A stretch of 64,000 bases of DNA from Haemophilus parainfluenzae (GTDB lineage: Bacteria; Pseudomonadota; Gammaproteobacteria; Enterobacterales; Pasteurellaceae), in NCBI RefSeq assembly GCF_900638025.1, contig NZ_LR134481.1, positions 1 to 64,000 on the forward strand, read 5' to 3'. Every line of letters begins with the position of its first letter. The first letter of the stretch is position 1. A model generated the notes under the pieces. It saw only the letters and a program-made list of their open reading frames with translations. It did not search any database and was not told the origin of the DNA. Positions 48,285-59,233 of this stretch are shown in pieces. The translations under genes were made by a program, and so were the position numbers.

Positions 48285-48875
48285 TTACCCCCTTGATTTA
48301 TAAGATGGACGTTTTTGATATTTAGAAAAGCCGTTCTTACGTGGAGCGTGATACGGTTTATTTATCTCATGCTCCTGCGTATTTTCAAGAAATGTATTGT
48401 CGTTACCAAATATGGCTTGGGCAAACTCTTTCATCGCTTTGCGGTAAACATCTTTCTTAAAGGACACAACCTGACGTACGGGATACCAAAAACTCACCCA
48501 ACGCCAACCATCAAATTCTGGTGATTTTGTTGTATTCATATTAATATTTTTTTCATCGCCCACTAATTGCAACAAAAACCAACGTTGTTTTTGCCCAATA
48601 CACATGGGTTTGCTGTCATAACGCAGCAATCTTTTCGGCAGCTTATAACGCAACCAATGTTTAGAGGCATAAAGCACCTTCACATCTTTAGGTTGCAAGC
48701 CAACCTCTTCATATAATTCACGATACATGGCTTGTTCGGCACTTTCGTTATCGTTAATTCCACCCTGTGGGAATTGCCACGAATTTTGCCCGTATCGTTT
48801 AGCCCAAAGCACCTGCCCTTTGCGATTACAAATGACAATGCCTACATTTGGACGGTAGCCATCAAAATCGATCAC
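48285..48875 (-). CDS. rppH: RNA pyrophosphohydrolase RppH
   Basis: RppH removes pyrophosphate from the 5' end of mRNAs, starting their decay. The 196-residue protein has the Nudix box [20 protein letters not shown] (about residues 38-57) and the family start [13 protein letters not shown]. The basic C-terminal tail is typical. Its upstream region holds the DnaA-box cluster. Confidence 0.95.
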   Translation of the reverse strand: MIDFDGYRPNVGIVICNRKGQVLWAKRYGQNSWQFPQGGINDNESAEQAMYRELYEEVGLQPKDVKVLYASKHWLRYKLPKRLLRYDSKPMCIGQKQRWFLLQLVGDEKNINMNTTKSPEFDGWRWVSFWYPVRQVVSFKKDVYRKAMKEFAQAIFGNDNTFLENTQEHEINKPYHAPRKNGFSKYQKRPSYKSRG

Positions 48876-49359
48876 TATCGTTCACCTTAAATTTTGTACA
48901 AAAATAATTTGCAGATTGTTTCATAAATTGGCTTTTTTATCAACCGAATGGGCATATTTAGCCTATTGTGGATAACTCTGTTAACAACACTTGGATAGTC
49001 CAAATTTAACTGTATATGAAGTTTAAAAACTGCTTTTCACTCTTCACTTTTTTCACTTCTGCATAACATTTAATCAAAAATGTCTCGAAAAAAATGACCG
49101 CACTTTTTTTCATCAAAGTACGGTCAAAAATTAAGCCATTTTTTAGTTTAAACATCCCTTGCTTGATAAATAAATAGCAGCTGTGAGTTATTCAATATTT
49201 CTGTGGATAAAATTGTGATTGAGCAAATAGAGAGTGTTGCATAACTCTTCTCTGCATTTTAGCATCAATTTTGGAGAGAAAATTTTCTCTTTAATTTCAT
49301 TAAGATAACGATTATTCACAGACATCGTCTTATCCACATTTGACCAAAAATTTTAGTGG
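48876..49359. other. Gene-free AT-rich region with four DnaA boxes
   Basis: No gene is seen in these 484 bases upstream of rppH and downstream of ampD. It contains three perfect DnaA boxes (TGTGGATAA at 48967-48975 and 49202-49210; TTATCCACA at 49330-49338) and one variant TTATTCACA (49312-49320). Also present are an uptake-core hairpin (49095-49126, one mismatch) and a perfect palindrome AGAGAAAATTTTCTCT (49275-49290). No GATC is seen, unlike enteric oriC. Confidence 0.7.
49095..49126. terminator. Uptake-core hairpin downstream of ampD
   Basis: TGACCGCACTTT (49095-49106) pairs with AAAGTACGGTCA (49115-49126) with one mismatch around an 8-base loop, flanked by A-rich and T-rich sequence. It is 230 bases beyond the ampD stop and may end its transcript. 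Confidence 0.5.
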
Positions 49360-49923
49360 TTATTTTTTATCCAATTCTTTTTTGACTAATGCTAAATAGT
49401 GTTCCCACTCAAAATATTGACCTGGATCGATCTTACGACCAGGCGAAATATCGCAATGCCCAACAATACGATCGAGCGTTATTTTCGGATAAGCTTGCAT
49501 GATATCTCGTGTTAATGCAGCAAGCATCTGGTATTGTTCCGCTGTAAAAGGTTGTTCATTACTGCCCTCTAACTCAATCCCAATCGCAAAATCATTACAT
49601 TTATTGCGTCCTTCAAAGCAAGAGAGTCCTGCATGCCATGCCCTGTCATCAAAACTGACATATTGTGTTACCTTACCATTGCGTTCAATTAAGCAATGGG
49701 CTGACACACGAAATTGATAAATTTCTTCAAAATAGGGATGGATGGTTGGATCGAGTTTTCCTTGGAAGAAATCATCTACATATCCCCCACCAAACTCTTC
49801 TGGCGGCAAACTGATGTAATGAATGACGAGTAATGAAATATCTTCTACATCAGGACGTTCATCAAAATGTGGTGAAATCACTTTTCTTGTCTGGCTTAAC
49901 CAGCCATTTTTTATCTTATTCAT
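49360..49923 (-). CDS. ampD: 1,6-anhydro-N-acetylmuramyl-L-alanine amidase AmpD
   Basis: AmpD is a cytoplasmic zinc amidase in peptidoglycan recycling. The 187-residue protein has zinc ligands expected in LLVIHYISLP and VGHCDISPGRKIDPG near residue 155, plus AWHAGLSCFEGRNKCND. It is divergent from the pil operon, so the CRP-S site lies between the two starts. Confidence 0.95.
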   Translation of the reverse strand: MNKIKNGWLSQTRKVISPHFDERPDVEDISLLVIHYISLPPEEFGGGYVDDFFQGKLDPTIHPYFEEIYQFRVSAHCLIERNGKVTQYVSFDDRAWHAGLSCFEGRNKCNDFAIGIELEGSNEQPFTAEQYQMLAALTRDIMQAYPKITLDRIVGHCDISPGRKIDPGQYFEWEHYLALVKKELDKK

Positions 49924-49948
49924 CTGTTTTTCTGCGATTAAATTTTAT

Positions 49949-49970
49949 TTTTGCGCTCTCGATCGCAAAA
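49949..49970 (+). promoter_or_regulatory. CRP-S (competence-type CRP) site upstream of pilA
   Basis: A 22-base near-palindrome has TTTTGCG at the left, CTCTCGA in the middle and TCGCAAAA at the right, the CRP-S form used for Sxy-dependent competence genes. It is centred about 105 bases before pilA. It is directly followed by an uptake core (49972-49980). Confidence 0.8.
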
Positions 49971-50064
49971 GAAGTGCGGTCGGTTTTACTTTCATTTTTC
50001 TCTTTTACACAATGTTGTCGCCAATTCTGGCATTTTTTTATTCAACCAAAAGGAAATTAATTTA

Positions 50065-50502
50065 ATGAAACTGACTTTTTCTAAACCTTTACATAAAGGT
50101 TTTACGTTAATTGAATTGATGATCGTGATTATTGCTATTCTCGCGACGATCGCTATTCCGTCTTATCAAAATTATACCAAAAAAGCAGCCATCTCAGAAT
50201 TGTTGCAAGCTTCGGCACCTTATAAATCTGATGTAGAGTTATGCGTCTATAGCACCAATTCCCCAACAAACTGTTCTGGTGGTTCAAATGGTATTGCGGC
50301 AGACATCACTACCGCAAAAGGCTATGTTAAATCCATTACCACGAAATCGGGAGTGATTACGGTAACAGGAAATGACACATTGGATGGGATCAGTTATTCT
50401 TTAACGGCGACAGGCTCAACCTCATCAGGTGTCACTTGGGCAACCGCTTGTCCAAGCAATGCGGATTTATTCCCTGCGGGTTTCTGCTCTCCTACTAAAT
50501 AG
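50065..50502 (+). CDS. pilA: Type IV pilin PilA
   Basis: PilA is the major pilin of the competence/twitching pilus. The 145-residue prepilin has a short basic leader, the cleavage site KGFTLIELM with Glu5 of the mature protein, and a hydrophobic alpha1 helix. Two C-terminal cysteines (ATACPSN and GFCSP) could form the D-loop disulfide. The ATG at 50065 follows AAGGAAA; the frame is open upstream but lacks a leader there. It begins the pilABCD operon. Confidence 0.95.
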   Translation: MKLTFSKPLHKGFTLIELMIVIIAILATIAIPSYQNYTKKAAISELLQASAPYKSDVELCVYSTNSPTNCSGGSNGIAADITTAKGYVKSITTKSGVITVTGNDTLDGISYSLTATGSTSSGVTWATACPSNADLFPAGFCSPTK

Positions 50503-50508
50503 CGAAAC

Positions 50509-51891
50509 ATGGCCTATCAAGCAATCGCAAAAAATGGCGAGATTTGCCAAATCTCGCCACAATATTGGCAACAAAACCAACAGCAGCAAGCTTTACTGCT
50601 GCGTTACTTTGCGCTACCACTTAAAGAAGACGAGCACCATTTATGGCTTGCAGTGGATTCACTCAATAACCTTGCGGCTTGTGAAACCTTTGCTTTTTTA
50701 AGTGGAAAATTAGTTGAACCGATTTTATTTGAAACACATCAACTCAAACAACTTTTACAATCCCTTGCACCTAAAGCAAATCAAATAATAGAAGAGCAAA
50801 CAACGTTTTATCATCATTCAGAAGACGAAAATACTGCCAATATATCTAATGACGATGAACCTGTTATTCAATTATTAAATGGTATTTTTGAAACAGCCCT
50901 GCAAAAAAATGCCTCCGATATTCATTTAGAAACGCAGCCAAGTGGGCTCTTAATTCGTTTACGTATTGATGGCGTACTACAACCACAGCCTATTATCAGT
51001 AAAGCACTCGCCAATCGTGTGATTTCTCGTTTAAAACTCTTAGCCAAATTGGATATCAGTGAAACTCGATTGCCACAAGATGGCCGCTTTCAATTCAAAA
51101 CCACGTTTTCCGATATTTTAGATTTCCGCCTTTCTACCTTGCCTACTCATTGGGGAGAAAAAGCGGTATTACGATTACAACAAAATAAACCTGTTCAGTT
51201 AAGTTTTGCTGAACTTGGCATGACAAAAAACCAACAACGTCAATTTCAACATGCACTCAGCCAACCACAAGGTTTAATCCTCGTGACTGGACCAACGGGA
51301 AGCGGAAAAAGTATCTCGCTTTATACCGCACTTCAATGGCTCAATACGCCAGATAAACATATTATGACGGCAGAGGATCCCGTTGAAATTGAATTAGAAG
51401 GCATTATTCAAACTCAAGTGAATCCGCAAATTGGTTTAGATTTTAGCCGATTACTTCGTACATTTTTACGACAAGACCCTGACATTATTATGCTTGGTGA
51501 AATTCGAGATGAAGAAAGTGCATTAATGGCATTAAGAGCAGCTCAAACCGGCCATTTAGTGCTTTCGACCTTACATACCAACGATGCCCTCTCAGCCATT
51601 TCACGCTTGCAACAACTAGGCATTCAATCTCACGAAATTGAAAATAGCCTCTTATTAGTTATCGCACAGCGATTGGTGCGTAAACGTTGCTTAAAGTGCA
51701 GTCAACATTTTAGTGAGTCTTGCGATTGCCATCAGGGGTATCAAGGGCGTATTGGGGTGTATCAATTTTTACAATGTGAAAATAACTGTTACCAAACTGA
51801 TTTCGATTCACTTTATCAAAGTGCATTAGAAAAAGTAAAAGATAACATCACCGATCTTGATGAAATTCAACGTGTGTTAGGTAAAAAATAG
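50509..51891 (+). CDS. pilB: Pilus assembly ATPase PilB
   Basis: PilB is the GspE-type hexameric ATPase that drives pilus extension. The 460-residue product has Walker A GPTGSGKS near residues 262-269, an Asp box AEDPVEIELEG, Walker B DIIMLGEIRD, and a His box LSTLHTNDA. A cysteine cluster CLKCSQHFSESCDCH near the C-terminus replaces the usual tetracysteine motif. It starts 6 bases after pilA. Confidence 0.95.
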   Translation: MAYQAIAKNGEICQISPQYWQQNQQQQALLLRYFALPLKEDEHHLWLAVDSLNNLAACETFAFLSGKLVEPILFETHQLKQLLQSLAPKANQIIEEQTTFYHHSEDENTANISNDDEPVIQLLNGIFETALQKNASDIHLETQPSGLLIRLRIDGVLQPQPIISKALANRVISRLKLLAKLDISETRLPQDGRFQFKTTFSDILDFRLSTLPTHWGEKAVLRLQQNKPVQLSFAELGMTKNQQRQFQHALSQPQGLILVTGPTGSGKSISLYTALQWLNTPDKHIMTAEDPVEIELEGIIQTQVNPQIGLDFSRLLRTFLRQDPDIIMLGEIRDEESALMALRAAQTGHLVLSTLHTNDALSAISRLQQLGIQSHEIENSLLLVIAQRLVRKRCLKCSQHFSESCDCHQGYQGRIGVYQFLQCENNCYQTDFDSLYQSALEKVKDNITDLDEIQRVLGKK

Positions 51892-51899
51892 GAGTCTCT

Positions 51900-53123
51900 A
51901 TGGCAAAGCAAAAACTCTTTTATTTCCAAGCCTATGATCAGCGACAACAATGGCAAAAAGGTAGCCTTGTTGCTCAATCTAAACAAGCCGCACAATTTCT
52001 GTTAATTGCAAAAGGTTTTAGTCACATTCGCTTGCAACAAGATTGGCAACTTAATCAGAAACCGAAAAATGCAGAAATCAGTGCTTTATTGAATCAACTG
52101 GCTACATTGCTCAGTTCTGCCATTCCATTAAAAAATGCATTACATATTTTGCAAGACAACTGCACGCAATTGGGATTACATCAGTGGCTTAGCGCCTTAA
52201 TTGAGTTAATTGAAAGTGGTCTTCCGTTTTCACAAAGCTTGGAAATACAAGGAAAGTATTTAAACTTTCAAGAGATTCAACTTATTCAAGTGGGAGAAAT
52301 GACCGGAAAACTGGCAGAGGTATGCACTAAAATTGCAGAACGTCGAACGCAATCATTAACGCTTCAACGCAAATTGCAAAAAATTATGCTTTATCCTGCC
52401 ATGGTATTAGGTATTTCGCTTTCACTTACGTTGATTTTATTACTCTTCGTTGTACCTCAATTTGCTGAAATGTATGGTGAAAATTCCGCTGAATTGCCTA
52501 CATTAACTGCCGTATTATTAGCTATGTCTCAATTCCTACAACATCATTTTGTTGCGTTAATGATTGCCTGCTCTTTCGCTATTTTTATGTTGAAGATGGC
52601 ATTAAAACATTCCCTTTGGCTAAATCAAAAAAAGAATGCACTAATTAGCCGCATGCCAATTTGGGGCAATATCATTTGCCTTTCTCGCCTAATCAGTTTT
52701 AGCCATAACCTCCAATTAATGCTTCAATCCGGAGTGGCATTAACGCCAGCCTTAAATAGCTTCCTCCCCAAACAACAAACCTGGCAAACACAACGTACCT
52801 TAAAAGGTGATATTCTGCTACAACAAGAAGTGCGGTCAATTTTACAGTGGGTTTCGCAAGGTTATCCATTTTCAGAAAGTGTCAGTAGTCATCTTTTCCC
52901 AATGGAAGCACAACAAATGCTACAGATTGGAGAAAAAAGTGGAAAACTCGCATTGATGTTGCAACATATTGCCGATAACTATCAAGAAAAACTCAATCAT
53001 CAAATTGATTTACTTTCCCAACTTTTAGAGCCTTTAATGATGCTCATCATTGGTAGTTTAATTGGTATCATAATGATGGGCATGTATCTGCCGATTTTTA
53101 ATATGGGATCCGTAATCCAATGA
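51900..53123 (+). CDS. pilC: Pilus assembly platform protein PilC
   Basis: PilC is the inner-membrane platform protein that cooperates with PilB. The 407-residue product has two GspF domains, three membrane segments and the motifs GEMTGKLAEV and GEKSGKLALM, one in each half. It overlaps pilD by four bases (ATGA). An uptake core lies at 52828-52836. Confidence 0.94.
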   Translation: MAKQKLFYFQAYDQRQQWQKGSLVAQSKQAAQFLLIAKGFSHIRLQQDWQLNQKPKNAEISALLNQLATLLSSAIPLKNALHILQDNCTQLGLHQWLSALIELIESGLPFSQSLEIQGKYLNFQEIQLIQVGEMTGKLAEVCTKIAERRTQSLTLQRKLQKIMLYPAMVLGISLSLTLILLLFVVPQFAEMYGENSAELPTLTAVLLAMSQFLQHHFVALMIACSFAIFMLKMALKHSLWLNQKKNALISRMPIWGNIICLSRLISFSHNLQLMLQSGVALTPALNSFLPKQQTWQTQRTLKGDILLQQEVRSILQWVSQGYPFSESVSSHLFPMEAQQMLQIGEKSGKLALMLQHIADNYQEKLNHQIDLLSQLLEPLMMLIIGSLIGIIMMGMYLPIFNMGSVIQ

Positions 53124-53797
53124 TGATATTAGCCTTTTTCTTATTGGGTGGTTTAGCGGGTATCTTTGTTTGGCTTTATATTGATCGTTTTATCCCCAAT
53201 CTCCAACAAGAAATTTATCAGAACTATATTGAACTTTATCCTGAAAATAGGTACTTATTTCACAGCAAAAAAACAGCAATTAAATCTCAAAAGTGCGGTC
53301 ATATTTTGCTTTATTTTTTAGGGTTTGGACTCTGTTTTGCTGTACTCTATTATTTTCTTCAGGATGAATTATTTACTTTATGGCTAGCAATTACGCTTAG
53401 TCTACTTTTTGTTATCAGTTGGCTAGACTGGCATTATCAACTGATTTCACCTACACCTTGCCTCTTTTTATTTTTCCTAGGTTTATTCGGCGCACACCAA
53501 GAGTTTTCAATCCTGACACTTTCTCAAAGTTTAGAAAGTGCGGTTAGTTTTTTCAGTGTTTTTTATATTATCTATCATTTGTCTAAATGGTTTTATAAGA
53601 AGGAAGCATTAGGCCGTGGTGATTATTGGCTTGCTTTAGGAATAGGTGCTTATCTCACCATCGCACACTTACCACTTTTCTTATTCATCGCCTGTCTATT
53701 AGGTATCATAGTCTATTGGATTTCTCGCAAACCTGTTTTACCTTTTGCGCCCTTTCTTTGCTTATCTTTAATCATCACCAGTGCAATAACCCTATAA
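53120..53797 (+). CDS. pilD: Prepilin peptidase PilD
   Basis: PilD is the A24-family aspartic protease that cleaves prepilin leaders. The 225-residue polytopic protein has both catalytic Asp regions, DWHYQLIS and the GXGD motif ALGRGDYWLALG. The usual N-terminal zinc-binding domain with two CXXC pairs is reduced to a short loop without them, as remembered for H. influenzae PilD, so it may lack the N-methyltransferase part. It ends the pil operon. Confidence 0.92.
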   Translation: MMILAFFLLGGLAGIFVWLYIDRFIPNLQQEIYQNYIELYPENRYLFHSKKTAIKSQKCGHILLYFLGFGLCFAVLYYFLQDELFTLWLAITLSLLFVISWLDWHYQLISPTPCLFLFFLGLFGAHQEFSILTLSQSLESAVSFFSVFYIIYHLSKWFYKKEALGRGDYWLALGIGAYLTIAHLPLFLFIACLLGIIVYWISRKPVLPFAPFLCLSLIITSAITL

Positions 53798-53831
53798 ATG
53801 TAATATATTGGCAACATTGAAAAATATTGTG

Positions 53832-54698
<867 letters not shown>

Positions 54699-54702
<4 letters not shown>

Positions 54703-54980
54703 GTCTTCAGCATCATGATAATGGTGAGCAGGGAGCGTTTTTCTTACTCGATGAGCAAGGGAAGAAAATCGCGAAACTCACCTATTTTTATGAAACACCC
54801 GATACCATCAATGCTAATCATACGTTTGTTGATAATTCTCTTCGAGGACAAGGTGTGGCAGACAAACTCTATCAAGCCTTAATTCATTTTATCCAGGCTA
54901 AAAAGCTGACATTGCACCCAACTTGTAGCTATATTGCAAGAAAATGGGAACGAACCCAATCTGCTCAATCCCAAGCTTAA
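54699..54980 (+). CDS. YjdJ-like GNAT-type N-acetyltransferase
   Basis: This 93-residue protein resembles the small single-domain GNAT group (COG2388, YjdJ), with [20 protein letters not shown] as the acetyl-CoA loop and CSYIARKW near the C-terminus. The substrate is unknown. It overlaps yacG by four bases, so coaE-yacG-acetyltransferase are probably co-expressed. Confidence 0.85.
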
Positions 54981-55070
54981 TCCTATTAATAAGCGTGTCA
55001 TTTTTAAGGATATTTTTCTGACTTCGTGCTATCCTTAGCCCCATTTATTTCTGAGAACCTATTATTTATT

Positions 55071-56330
55071 ATGCAAGAAAATTATTTAAGTCAGCAGCGA
55101 TTTGCTGATCTTCCATTACATCCTATCGTACAAAAAGCCCTACAAGATAAGGGATTTGAATATTGCACCCCTATTCAAGCGTTATCATTACCTATCACAT
55201 TACAAGGAAAAGATGTTGCAGGCCAAGCGCAAACCGGCACAGGTAAAACGATGGCATTTTTAACGGCAACATTTCATCACTTATTGACGCATCAACCTGA
55301 TTTTGCGACCAATCAACCTCGCGCATTAATTCTTGCACCAACACGTGAACTGGCTGTGCAAATTAATAATGATGCAGAATTGTTAGCTAAAACAAGTGGA
55401 TTACGAACCGCACTAGCTTATGGTGGCGATGGCTATGATAAACAACTTAAGGCTATTGAAGCCGGTGTGGATATTTTAATTGGTACAACTGGTCGTGTGA
55501 TTGACTATGTGAAACAAAGCATTATTCGTTTAGATGACATTCAAGTTGTAGTACTAGATGAAGCGGATCGCATGTTTGATTTAGGTTTCATTCGTGATAT
55601 TCGTTATTTATTACGCAAGTGTCCTTCTCCGCAAGAACGCCTCACCATGCTCTTTTCTGCTACGCTCTCTTACAAAGTGCGCGAACTTGCCTTTGAAGAT
55701 ATGAATTCCCCAGAATACATTGAAATTGAACCCGAACAAAAAACGGGGCATCGAATTAAAGAGGAACTCTTCTATCCGTCAAATGAAGACAAAATTCCCC
55801 TCTTACTGACGTTAATGGAAGAAGAATGGCCGGAGCGTTGTATTGTCTTTGCAAATACTAAACATAAATGTGAAGAAATTTGGGGCTATTTAGCGGCAGA
55901 TGGCCATCGTGTGGGATTACTCACAGGGGATGTGGCACAGAAAAAACGTCTTTCATTGCTTAAACAATTTACAGACGGTGAGCTCGATATTCTCGTGGCA
56001 ACTGATGTTGCTGCGCGTGGGTTACATATTTCAGACGTGACTCATGTTTTTAACTTTGATCTACCTGATGATCGAGAAGATTACGTTCACCGTATTGGTC
56101 GTACTGGTCGAGCGGGTGAAAGTGGTGTGTCTATCAGCTTTGCTTGTGAAGAATATGCGATGAATTTACCGGCAATTGAAGAATACATTGGTCATTCTAT
56201 TCCCGTCAGTCAATATGATCCGAATTCATTGATTAGTGATATTCCCAAACCTTATCGTTTAAAACGCAATCCATCCCCTCAAATGCGAAATACTACAGCA
56301 AGAAAAACAAACTATCGTCGTAAAAACTAA
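55071..56330 (+). CDS. rhlB: ATP-dependent RNA helicase RhlB
   Basis: RhlB is the DEAD-box helicase of the RNA degradosome. The 419-residue protein has the Q motif TPIQALSLP, Walker [13 protein letters not shown] in [17 protein letters not shown] in FSATLS and [10 protein letters not shown]. The ATG at 55071 gives the usual start [16 protein letters not shown]; 15 extra codons upstream lack support. A terminator follows. Confidence 0.95.
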   Translation: MQENYLSQQRFADLPLHPIVQKALQDKGFEYCTPIQALSLPITLQGKDVAGQAQTGTGKTMAFLTATFHHLLTHQPDFATNQPRALILAPTRELAVQINNDAELLAKTSGLRTALAYGGDGYDKQLKAIEAGVDILIGTTGRVIDYVKQSIIRLDDIQVVVLDEADRMFDLGFIRDIRYLLRKCPSPQERLTMLFSATLSYKVRELAFEDMNSPEYIEIEPEQKTGHRIKEELFYPSNEDKIPLLLTLMEEEWPERCIVFANTKHKCEEIWGYLAADGHRVGLLTGDVAQKKRLSLLKQFTDGELDILVATDVAARGLHISDVTHVFNFDLPDDREDYVHRIGRTGRAGESGVSISFACEEYAMNLPAIEEYIGHSIPVSQYDPNSLISDIPKPYRLKRNPSPQMRNTTARKTNYRRKN

Positions 56331-56334
56331 AAAG

Positions 56335-56367
56335 AAAAGCTGATGAACTCCCTCATCAGCTTTTTTA
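56335..56367. terminator. Terminator between rhlB and mreD
   Basis: AAAAGCTGATGA pairs with TCATCAGCTTTT (56335-56346 with 56352-56363, a 5-base loop), followed by further T. It serves two convergent genes. Confidence 0.9.
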
Positions 56368-56370
56368 TGA

Positions 56371-56859
56371 TTAATGCAATCCGACTCGTCGACGTGCAGT
56401 ACGCATCAATAAGAAAACCCATGGCCATAACACACCTGATGCGATGGCACCAAAGATTTCCTGCCAATTAAAAAATGCCCCATGCAAAGAGAATTCAACC
56501 AAGAAAATAGCCACTCGAATCGCAAAAACAAAAAGGAGTACCAATAAACTTTGGAACCAAAGAGAAAGGTTGCGCAACATCAAGTAATATTTGGAAACAA
56601 AATAGAAGGCGACAGAAAGTACCAATGCATGAACTCCAAGAATAGAACCTAGCACGATATCCCATAAAAGCCCGAGTAAAAATGCCCAACCAATACTTAC
56701 TCTATTGGGCAAAGCAAGCGTCCAATAAAGCAAAACTAAAATTAACCAAGAAGGTTTAAAGGCTTGAAAGCCTGCTGGCCATGGGGCTAATTCCATTACT
56801 AATGCGACAATAAAGAAGCACAAAATTGTCGCCCATTGAAAAATAAAACGCCCTTGCAT
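56371..56859 (-). CDS. mreD: Rod shape-determining protein MreD
   Basis: MreD is a polytopic inner-membrane partner of the elongasome. The 162-residue hydrophobic protein has about five spans and the family pattern WALLLGLLWDIVLGSILG-like sequence (here FLLGLLWDIVLGSILGVHAL). It overlaps mreC by one base. Confidence 0.93.
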   Translation of the reverse strand: MQGRFIFQWATILCFFIVALVMELAPWPAGFQAFKPSWLILVLLYWTLALPNRVSIGWAFLLGLLWDIVLGSILGVHALVLSVAFYFVSKYYLMLRNLSLWFQSLLVLLFVFAIRVAIFLVEFSLHGAFFNWQEIFGAIASGVLWPWVFLLMRTARRRVGLH

Positions 56860-57923
56860 TAATCTTCATCCCTATGTTCTTGCTGCTCCGGAGAAATGGG
56901 TTCCTCTTGTTGAGGCATTGTGGTCGGAATGTCAGGATCCACAATTTCTTTTCCTGTATGCGGCTGTACTCCATCCTCTTGATCATCTGTAATTTTGGTT
57001 TTACTCACTGAATGAGTTGCTTCATTAGCTTGACTTTCCAAACGTTGCTGCACAAGACGACGCACCTCTTCCGGTGACATGGATTTCACTTTCGACATAT
57101 CAAGGTTGCTTGGCCAAAGTAAAAGCAAATAACGTAAACGATCTAATTCAGCCAAAGGTTTCGCTTTCACCGTCGCAAAGTAATTTGAGCCATCACGAGA
57201 CACACTTTGTACGACTGCCACCGGATAGCCTTCCACAAAACGCCCCCCTAAACCTGAAGTGACCAATAAATCGCCTTTTTCAATATCCACAGAACGAGGC
57301 ACGTTATCTAAAGTAAGCTCATCAGAGTGCCCTGTGCCACTTGCAATCACGCGCACATCATTACGTAAAACTTGCACAGGAATAGAATGGGTTACATCGG
57401 TTAAAAGCAATACTCGACTCGTATTTTCTCCGACAGATATAATCTGCCCAATCATTCCTTTTTCATCAATCACAGGCTGACCAACATAAGCGCCATCACG
57501 TTCCCCTTGATTAATCACCACTTGCTGACGATAAACGTCAGTTTCAGCTGTAAGCACTTCTGCAATTTTTTTATATTCATCGGTGCGTAAAGGCGAATTA
57601 AGTAGTAAACGAAGGCGTTGGTTTTCTACCTTGAGCTGATCCAATAATAAAAGATCGGCATTTTTCTCACGCAGCTGCTCACGTAATACCTTATTTTCAA
57701 TAAGCAGTTTATTGGTGTCCACCAAGTTGCTTGATACACCATCTAGAACCGTTCTTGGCCCATTCGCAAGGTAATACAAGCCCCCCACGGCAGTTTCCAT
57801 AACACTACGCGCCTTCGTCATTGATGAAGTTTTTCCATCAACTAAAATCAATGTTATCGAAGCAATCACCGCTAATATAAGTCGAATACCTAATGGTGGT
57901 GCTTTACCAAAAATGGGTTTCAT
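56859..57923 (-). CDS. mreC: Rod shape-determining protein MreC
   Basis: MreC is a bitopic periplasmic scaffold that links MreB to PBP2. The 354-residue protein has one N-terminal membrane span, a coiled coil (about residues 65-105) and the beta-rich MreC domain with VVINQGERDGAYVGQPV and TSGLGGRFVEGYPV. The acidic, Glu/Gln-rich C-terminal tail (about 295-354) looks disordered. mreB lies 86 bases upstream. Confidence 0.95.
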   Translation of the reverse strand: MKPIFGKAPPLGIRLILAVIASITLILVDGKTSSMTKARSVMETAVGGLYYLANGPRTVLDGVSSNLVDTNKLLIENKVLREQLREKNADLLLLDQLKVENQRLRLLLNSPLRTDEYKKIAEVLTAETDVYRQQVVINQGERDGAYVGQPVIDEKGMIGQIISVGENTSRVLLLTDVTHSIPVQVLRNDVRVIASGTGHSDELTLDNVPRSVDIEKGDLLVTSGLGGRFVEGYPVAVVQSVSRDGSNYFATVKAKPLAELDRLRYLLLLWPSNLDMSKVKSMSPEEVRRLVQQRLESQANEATHSVSKTKITDDQEDGVQPHTGKEIVDPDIPTTMPQQEEPISPEQQEHRDED

Positions 57924-58009
57924 TCACTGTCCTAGGGTTGAAAGGAAAAATGCGGTCAAAAAATCAGACGAATTAAAAACACCGATTTTTCGAACCGCAC
58001 TCTTAGAGA

Positions 58010-59083
<1,074 letters not shown>

Positions 59084-59233
59084 TTAGTAAAAAATCACTC
59101 ATTTCTGAGCATAGAAAAAATTGTGCTAAATGTACCAAAAAATCGAGCTTGATAACAGGATTTTTTAGCTTGCTCATTAAAGCTTATATCGCTATTTTCG
59201 AGTAAGATAAATATGGCCGATTTAAAATATACC

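Noticed and set aside
49949..49970. Ordinary CRP site upstream of pilA
   Set aside because: The half-sites are TGCG/CGCA rather than TGTGA/TCACA, the hallmark of Sxy-dependent CRP-S sites, so it was called as CRP-S.
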